From Clostridiaceae bacterium Marseille-Q4145 (GTDB lineage Bacteria > Bacillota > Clostridia > Lachnospirales > Lachnospiraceae), in NCBI GenBank assembly GCA_018223365.1, contig JAGTTP010000002.1:823501-887500 (forward strand): DNA of 64,000 bases, given 5' to 3'. Positions 61,601-64,000 of the stretch are shown here, one piece after another; within the stretch, counting starts at the first letter, position 1, and each line of letters opens with the position of its first letter. Position numbers and translations under genes: made by a program. The notes below the pieces were generated by a model. The model ran no database searches, was not told where the DNA came from, and saw only the letters and a program-made list of their open reading frames with translations.

Positions 61601-64000
61601 TCTCATAAGCTTCATCGAAACGGAATCCCACACGCACTGCGTTGGTTCCGGTCTTACCGGTCACATCAATCTGCGTCGTGCTGTTGCTCTTCACATCTTC
61701 CAATACCGGTGCTTCGGAAATGTGTATCACCGGGATGGTCTCACTGGATATATTTCCTTCCTTGTCTGTAAGCGATACGGTTACGTTACCATTGCGGGCA
61801 AAAAGGAAACTGTGGGTTCCTTCGGCACTTCCAGACAGCTGCGGCACCGCTTCACCGTCTTCATAAGCCGCTGTCACATCCACGTTTGCAAGGTCTTCTT
61901 CCTCACTGATGTGAATATTCACCGTGACTTCCTGGCTCACCTTGCTATCATCCGTCGGTGCAGGCGGGTTCATCTCAGAAGTCACCTGTGGCTTTTTAAG
62001 CTGAAGGCTCAGCTTGTAGACCGGGGAATAGTCACCACTTGCCGAGACAAACTGATAGTAAATCTCATTTAAGCCGGACTGAAGATGAAGTCCATAGCTC
62101 TCACCCAGCAGTGCATTCTCATAACCGGCATGACCTTCTGTCGCCTGCTCCGGCCAGGTGCCATTCCTGTACGGATCCTCGTAACTGTTTATCAGCTCTC
62201 CGGAAGGTGCGGTAACGTCATCTGTATTTATCACAAATGTTCCGCTCTCCGTATCCAGCTTCAAGGCACTCCTGCTGCCTGTAATCACCTGCGCGGTTCT
62301 GCTCTCATATCTTCTTTCGGTATCTTCTGAGTTTTCATTCACACCGCCATCCTGTGCATAGAAGACCAGCTGCGGAATCTCATATCTGTTTGTGAGATCT
62401 GCCAGTGTGGCAAGTTCCACCACCTGCTCTGTGGTGTGATCCTCTATCGTTCCATTTTCATCCACAGAAAGCTGTGCCTGTGTTCCGGCAAAATGAAGAT
62501 CTCTGGTAACTTTGTATTCTCCGCTTTCATCTTCGCTTGTCCCCTGCCATGTCTTGATTCCCGCAATTCCTCCGGTGATGGGAAGCTTCGGCACAACAGA
62601 GAAATAATGCCTTTCCACCCTTCCTCCTTCATCAAAAGAAATCTGATCTGCATCTCCAATTGCAGTCGGTGTATAAGGAACCAGTTCCATCGTCACCGTA
62701 AACCATCTCTGTCTGTTCTCTACCTTGTCAAATACGGATGCCGGGATTACCGTCGTGTAACGGTAGTGGGTGCAACGCTTAAGCATCCCTGTCTCTGTCT
62801 GCAGGCCTTCAAACCATTGCAGCTCACTATCAAAATTGTCCTTCACAAGCGTGCTTTCATCAATGGTTTTCCGCCAGAGTTCCTCGCCGGTCTCATCATC
62901 TGTTACTTTCACATACGAATTTGCATAATCAATCTCAGCGCCGTCATAGGCTTTTCCCACAATGATCTTCCCGGTTACGAGAAGATCTTCCCCTTTCGTA
63001 TATGGCTGCATCCACTTGGATTCTCCATCCAGTCCTGTCACGTCCACATCCCATACCCGGAAATTGGAATCAATAAATGTGTAACTGTTGCCGAATCCCA
63101 GCTCCTTACCACTTGTGTTCAACCGATTCAACAGCCGGAAAGAAATACTCTTATAGGTAGATTCACCGGAAGCATCCGTTGCTTTTACAAACAGTTCCAG
63201 CGGCCGGTAGATCTCAGACACCTTTTTCTGTACATTTCCCTGCAGCCACAGCTTTGCTGCATCCGCTGCATTCAGTGTGACACTGCCTGTATGCAATGTT
63301 ATTGCTTCATCTTCACTGTTAGTTGCTGTATCATTGTCTGGTATGTCATTGTTACTCGCAGTATCTTCACTGTCTGGCAGCTCCTCATGATTCACAGTCG
63401 GCACCGAGAGACTCTCGTTCGCAGTCATCAGCCGGAACTGTCCACCGGTGCTTTGCTCCGTTTTCACCGCATGTCTGGCGGACATGGTCATAAACTGGCC
63501 ACCTGTTTCCGGTACCGCTTCAACAGATTCTTCTGCCTGCTCTTCCTCGGTCGGAGCCTCTTCTGCCGGTTCTTCCGTCGTCGACTTCTCTTCTACCGAC
63601 TCTCCATCCGGTTCTTCGGCTGATTCTCCGGTCTGTTCGCTGTCAGACGGGTTCTCTTCTGCGGTTTCTTCTTCCGCCGTTTCTTCTTCCGCCGGCTTTT
63701 CTTCCGCAGGTTTCTCTTCCGCAGGTTTCTCTTCCGACGTTTCTTCTTTCGTCGGCTTCTCTTCCGAAGGTTCTTCCTCGACCGGTTCACTGTCGGACGG
63801 GTTCTCTTTGGTCACTTCTTTCCCGGCAGTCTTTTCTTCCTCGATCAGTTCCTCCTGCACCGGTTCTTCCACAACCGCCTCTTCGTCCTGTATCTCATCC
63901 AGTGACTGGGTACTGGTATCTGTGCTGCTCAAATCAATCTCTGTATAGCTCCATTTCGAATAGTTTCCTGCGGGGGCATCGACAGATCTTGCCATCCAGA
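58656..64000 (-). CDS. giant Ig-like repeat protein, partial (N-terminus off the window)
   Basis: The frame is open to the right edge. A Met codon occurs at 63995, but it lacks a signal peptide and ribosome-binding site, so the true start lies beyond. At least 1779 residues are visible. The first 170 are a Glu-rich stalk made of EEKPA, EEETA and related 5-residue repeats. After that come many Ig-like modules with recurring DxTAPT/TEIDTTAPKLTF-type joins and VDKAGNETRK. The final domain ends YTVMLGTPNRDAYLIYLYVQ, with no membrane anchor. It is followed 18 nt later by the membrane-anchored giant gene. It may be a secreted partner of that protein. Function unknown. Confidence 0.75.
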   Translation of the reverse strand, partial: WMARSVDAPAGNYSKWSYTEIDLSSTDTSTQSLDEIQDEEAVVEEPVQEELIEEEKTAGKEVTKENPSDSEPVEEEPSEEKPTKEETSEEKPAEEKPAEEKPAEEETAEEETAEENPSDSEQTGESAEEPDGESVEEKSTTEEPAEEAPTEEEQAEESVEAVPETGGQFMTMSARHAVKTEQSTGGQFRLMTANESLSVPTVNHEELPDSEDTASNNDIPDNDTATNSEDEAITLHTGSVTLNAADAAKLWLQGNVQKKVSEIYRPLELFVKATDASGESTYKSISFRLLNRLNTSGKELGFGNSYTFIDSNFRVWDVDVTGLDGESKWMQPYTKGEDLLVTGKIIVGKAYDGAEIDYANSYVKVTDDETGEELWRKTIDESTLVKDNFDSELQWFEGLQTETGMLKRCTHYRYTTVIPASVFDKVENRQRWFTVTMELVPYTPTAIGDADQISFDEGGRVERHYFSVVPKLPITGGIAGIKTWQGTSEDESGEYKVTRDLHFAGTQAQLSVDENGTIEDHTTEQVVELATLADLTNRYEIPQLVFYAQDGGVNENSEDTERRYESRTAQVITGSRSALKLDTESGTFVINTDDVTAPSGELINSYEDPYRNGTWPEQATEGHAGYENALLGESYGLHLQSGLNEIYYQFVSASGDYSPVYKLSLQLKKPQVTSEMNPPAPTDDSKVSQEVTVNIHISEEEDLANVDVTAAYEDGEAVPQLSGSAEGTHSFLFARNGNVTVSLTDKEGNISSETIPVIHISEAPVLEDVKSNSTTQIDVTGKTGTNAVRVGFRFDEAYERWIDADGNDDGQWHDVKEGTFPGRLDGTTFNDDGTFRILAEAKSIENGEGVNPTSITIRAEDRYGHVTEQTLALSVTGSRAKAVTTSYTCGESFGFNQPVYLAEPDTGVDKWTYKASYDFLPVYERGTFTITYYDLFARQWTEEITAVLEDAFRHSVVQSITTSTKEDVTVTISALADHLYVKCDGDVKADGDTVSIGESTYGKTGKLTYTESGIKAYTLAVLSEDRTAEERTMTFQYRVGNIDRTAPTAVWERVVNGNEVVALQEDGSVKRTVYGSVTYQILGFDEENVRITDSSNGVIRFTAPGKEVFHFQDEAGNRGTLEVSEQDTDFVSTEAGTIKEVLISWYLGDTLAGTYVNPDGQEVDFPKTTKNMRAVLTALNEKGETVDTELSLAEGTEVDFAKINQTNGSVVFSGNGKLTLTLKAANEVQIPLTISNIDKRVPTGRLIYGQPENGKVKVYVEHDADSWIEEPQNVQKDAEGEYIEFTSNGMIQITLKNDVGNITTLIAEVYVLDTEPPVITSSRWLTQTGDLTKVTNGAVRLYMEFNEQISRAELTISDREGNLVDAAQKDAYAKATVLGNTLTVDFEQNCQIGLKAYDMSGNAPQTPWTYPADAPLTIIDRTAPTMTLTKTYDEDANTVHLASDFSELVTGTFEAGTGTDGTPVYENHFEKTVDKNGTYQLSFADEAGNPVSQVVQVTEIDTTAPKLTFTFCEQDGTTLELKKDKQGNLFAPVRKDGFYLKVTTDEDNTSVRIRNTSTRGMEQKLGITGKDQYADYLVEENGIYQLIAEDRYGNTGVSTVTIDFLDKTPPALTLPSGAVEVLAGTSDEVVKAALRSGVTADEACDMEVLLDESILRMAGSYVVPIQAVDKAGNETRKTRRLKVLQADGHYFMVNGRNVQAGSVSTVTGTTVTVKAPEEYTEELSAGGEAVLYWSKGYQTRAQMKDAKKFTDSFEVSESGYYTVMLGTPNRDAYLIYLYVQ
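63640..63770 (-). repeat. 15-bp tandem repeats coding the Glu-rich stalk
   Basis: Repeats of about 15 bp (TTCTTCCGCAGGTTT-like on the plus strand) give tandem EEKPA/EEETA residues. Two adjacent units are nearly identical, so slippage could vary stalk length. Confidence 0.75.

Noticed and set aside
1..64000. CRISPR array, rRNA or prophage structural genes
   Set aside because: No regularly spaced repeats, rRNA sequence, capsid, tail or portal genes were found.

Overview
The window reads as a chromosome segment of a spore-forming, low-to-mid GC Firmicute of the Clostridia, most like a gut Lachnospiraceae. Signs are an alpha/beta small acid-soluble spore protein with a sigma-G type promoter, Clostridia-restricted small families (DUF4364, DUF4250, DUF1385), a class III fructose-1,6-bisphosphatase, a two-gene SufC/SufB-like Fe-S system, rubredoxin, and tRNA-Leu genes without encoded CCA. 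Species-level assignment is not possible from reading alone.

Layout. (1) 1-25.8 kb is ordinary core chromosome: rho-rpmE-DUF1385; the proteostasis run tig-clpP-clpX-lon-ysxC; a spore protein; pyrC; a CapA-like protein; three tRNA-Leu genes; two CobW-type GTPases, probably metal-handling; the infC-rpmI-rplT operon with an AUU start and a leader attenuator; fbp; and clpB with a CIRCE operator. (2) 25.87-38.17 kb is an integrated mobilizable element flanked by a 19/20-nt direct repeat. It carries a tyrosine integrase, a small coupled ORF plus excisionase, an XRE regulator with three operators between divergent promoters, a two-gene DNA-methylase module in which the second gene is an HsdM/AAA_4 chimera, a coiled-coil membrane gene overlapping the relaxase gene by about 450 nt, MobA and MobC, an oriT-like region, a ParM/ParR-like pair, a short HTH protein and TnpV. 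No type IV secretion genes are seen, so it is probably an IME needing a helper. Its left junction lies inside the CIRCE operator and against the -35 box of clpB. (3) 38.2-44.6 kb is mixed accessory DNA: an eroded second integrase tail, an ABC exporter, a MATE remnant, a DUF134-NifX fusion, a MATE exporter behind a two-hairpin leader, a cytidylate-kinase-like protein, rubredoxin and a 485-bp inverted-repeat-bounded noncoding element. (4) 44.6-52.6 kb returns to housekeeping: SufBC, a VOC protein, a two-component system, galK, uppP and a DUF815 ATPase. (5) 52.7-64 kb holds two giant secreted or surface proteins in one operon; the upstream one runs off the window.

The genes work together mainly in two ways. 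The proteostasis genes form a coherent folding and proteolysis block (trigger factor, ClpXP, Lon, and ClpB under HrcA/CIRCE control). The mobile element has a lysogeny-like control region, with the regulator gene divergent from xis-int, plus mobilization, partition and modification-type cargo. The most unusual points are the operator-targeted insertion, the methylase/AAA_4 chimera, the overlapping relaxase frame and the MATE leader.
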